Source: Actinomycetes bacterium
Lineage (GTDB): Bacteria; Actinomycetota; Acidimicrobiia; Acidimicrobiales; JAAEMS01
NCBI GenBank assembly: GCA_024225275.1
Contig: JAAEMS010000197.1
Location: 1 to 41,517, forward strand
Reading direction: 5' to 3'
DNA: 41,517 nt
Shown here: piece after piece, positions 40,270 through 41,517 of the stretch
Position numbering within the stretch: position 1 is the first letter of the stretch
Layout of the letters: every line of letters starts with the position of its first letter
Position numbers and translations under genes: made by a program
Notes under the pieces: generated by a model
The model's database searches: none
What the model was told of the DNA's origin: nothing
Seen by the model: the letters and a program-made list of their open reading frames with translations, nothing else

Positions 40270-41517
40270 ATGCGAACTGTGGTGGTTGGGCAGGGCTACG
40301 TAGGCCTGCCCGTCGCGATGCAAGCGGTGAAGGCCGGCCACGATGTGGTCGGCTACGAGATCGACCCCCGCAAGGTTGCCAAGCTCTTGACGGCTGACTC
40401 GTTCATCGACGACATCACCTCCGATGACCTTCGGCGTGCGATCGATACCGGCCGCTATCAGGCTACTTGTGACCCGGACGACCTCAAGGGGTTCAACGTC
40501 GCCGTAATCACTGTCCCGACCCCGCTCCGCGAAGGCAATCCCGACCTCTCCGCCGTTGAGTCGGCCGCCGAACTACTGGGCCAGCATCTGGAGCCCGGGG
40601 CGACGGTCATCCTCGAGTCAACCACCTGGCCGGGCACCACCGATGAGCTCGTAGCTCCCATCCTGGAGCGGGCTAGCGGGCTGGTCGCGGGCCACGATTT
40701 CCATCTCGGCTATTCCCCCGAACGCATTGACCCCGGGAACGCCAACTGGCGTTTCGACAACACGCCCAAGGTCGTGGCGGGGATGAACCCGGCGTCTCTG
40801 GCTGCGGTGGATGGCTTCTACAGCCAGCTGGTGGACACCACCGTCCCCGTGGCCTCGACCGGGGTGGCCGAGCTGACCAAGCTGCTGGAGAACACCTTCC
40901 GCCACGTCAACATCGCCCTGGTGAACGAGTTGGCCATATTTGCTCGTGACCTCGACATCGACATCTGGGAAACGATCGACGCGGCCTCGTCGAAGCCGTT
41001 CGGCTTCATGCCCTTCCGGCCCGGCCCCGGTGTGGGCGGCCACTGCCTGCCCATTGATCCCAGCTACCTCTCGTGGCGGGTGAAGCGCTCGTTGGGCTCG
41101 ACGTTCCGGTTCGTCGTGCTGGCCAACGACATCAACGAGAAGATGCCCGAGTACGTGGTCGAACGGCTCCAGCTGGCGCTCAACGAGAGGGAGAAGGCGG
41201 TCAAGGGCACCCGTATCCTGGTGCTCGGGGTGGCCTACAAGGCCAACAGCGGCGACGCCCGCGAAACCCCCGCCTACCCGATACTCGAACGGCTGCTGGC
41301 CCTTGGAGCCGACCTCCGGGTGGCTGATCCCCACGTCGAGGCCACCAAGTACGACGACCAGGTGACCCGAGTCGAGGCCAGCGCCGAGGAAGCGGCGGCC
41401 GCAGATTGTGTGCTCGTCTTGGTCGACCATGCCGCCTTCGACATCGATGCGATCACCGCGGCAGCCTCCTTCACCCTCGACACTCGCCACGCCGCCAGCG
41501 TCGGCGAGATCGAGTAC
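40270..41517 (+). CDS. UDP-sugar 6-dehydrogenase, UDP-N-acetylhexosamine type (cut by window edge)
   Basis: 416 codons from ATG 40270 with no stop before the right edge; nearly complete. Enzymes of this group oxidise C6 of a UDP-sugar to a uronate with two NAD+. The NAD loop is GQGYVG (7-12). Lys and Asn residues sit in the family helix ELTKLLENTFRHVNIALVNE. The catalytic Cys259 is in PGVGGHCLPIDP, and the C-terminal UDP-binding part has VLGVAYKANSGDARETPAYP. The sequence GYSPERIDPGN favours the WbpA/TviB-like UDP-HexNAc class over UDP-glucose dehydrogenase, but activity on UDP-glucose cannot be excluded. A uronate donor would fit the lyase-like proteins in the EPS locus. Confidence 0.9.
   Translation, partial: MRTVVVGQGYVGLPVAMQAVKAGHDVVGYEIDPRKVAKLLTADSFIDDITSDDLRRAIDTGRYQATCDPDDLKGFNVAVITVPTPLREGNPDLSAVESAAELLGQHLEPGATVILESTTWPGTTDELVAPILERASGLVAGHDFHLGYSPERIDPGNANWRFDNTPKVVAGMNPASLAAVDGFYSQLVDTTVPVASTGVAELTKLLENTFRHVNIALVNELAIFARDLDIDIWETIDAASSKPFGFMPFRPGPGVGGHCLPIDPSYLSWRVKRSLGSTFRFVVLANDINEKMPEYVVERLQLALNEREKAVKGTRILVLGVAYKANSGDARETPAYPILERLLALGADLRVADPHVEATKYDDQVTRVEASAEEAAAADCVLVLVDHAAFDIDAITAAASFTLDTRHAASVGEIEY

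Noticed and set aside
1..41517. Search for CRISPR arrays, tRNA/rRNA genes, insertion sequences, integrases and toxin-antitoxin pairs.
   Set aside because: No regularly spaced repeats, no complete cloverleaf and no transposase- or integrase-like protein were seen on either strand.

Overview
The window is GC-rich chromosomal DNA from an actinobacterium, probably a member of the class Acidimicrobiia. The evidence is a mycothiol synthase (MshD), menaquinone genes (menG, menA), Thr-rich linkers on exported lipoproteins, an LAxTG-type wall-anchoring protein, and many leaderless-looking promoters (TAnnnT placed 6-8 nt before the start codon). The class-level placement is inference. I see no rRNA, tRNA, CRISPR array, transposase, integrase or phage gene.

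Layout. (1) 1-7514 is mostly housekeeping: hisD (cut by the window edge), a small orphan protein, a 280-bp structured intergenic stretch, nth, mshD, a VIT/CCC1-type metal transporter, rlmN, then a membrane protein, an exported alpha/beta hydrolase and a Wzz-like two-TM protein in one run. (2) 7524-10463 on the minus strand holds a low-molecular-weight tyrosine phosphatase and three consecutive polyprenyl-phosphate sugar-1-phosphate transferases. (3) 10607-14942 holds menG, a VOC protein, a small LAxTG surface protein, a DUF4012 protein and menA. (4) 15060-28371 is an exopolysaccharide locus of strand-switching genes: three glycosyltransferases, two sulfotransferases, two secreted polysaccharide-lyase-like proteins, a Wzx-type flippase, a Wzy/ligase-type polymerase and a Wzz/BY-kinase. 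(5) 28488-34344 is a compact minus-strand operon for a CDP-linked deoxysugar: RfbF, RfbG, C-methyltransferase, RmlC-like epimerase, SDR reductase and an FAD oxidoreductase, mostly joined by 4-nt overlaps. (6) 34541-37275 holds a VanZ-LamG fusion and a second BY-kinase. (7) 37350-40127 holds a thiolase, a DUF35 protein and a nucleotidyltransferase-fold protein. (8) 40270 to the end is a UDP-sugar 6-dehydrogenase (UDP-HexNAc type), cut by the edge.

How it fits together. Most of 7.5-41.5 kb encodes a Wzx/Wzy-type surface polysaccharide system. The three initiating transferases would load the first sugar on the lipid carrier, and the glycosyltransferases, the CDP-deoxysugar operon and the UDP-sugar dehydrogenase would supply and add residues. 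The sulfotransferases may decorate the chain. The flippase and polymerase export and extend it under control of two BY-kinases and a tyrosine phosphatase, and the two lyase-like exoproteins could trim or release it. Sulfotransferases, heparin-lyase-like proteins and a uronate-forming dehydrogenase together suggest a sulfated, uronate-containing polymer. This is inference from gene content.
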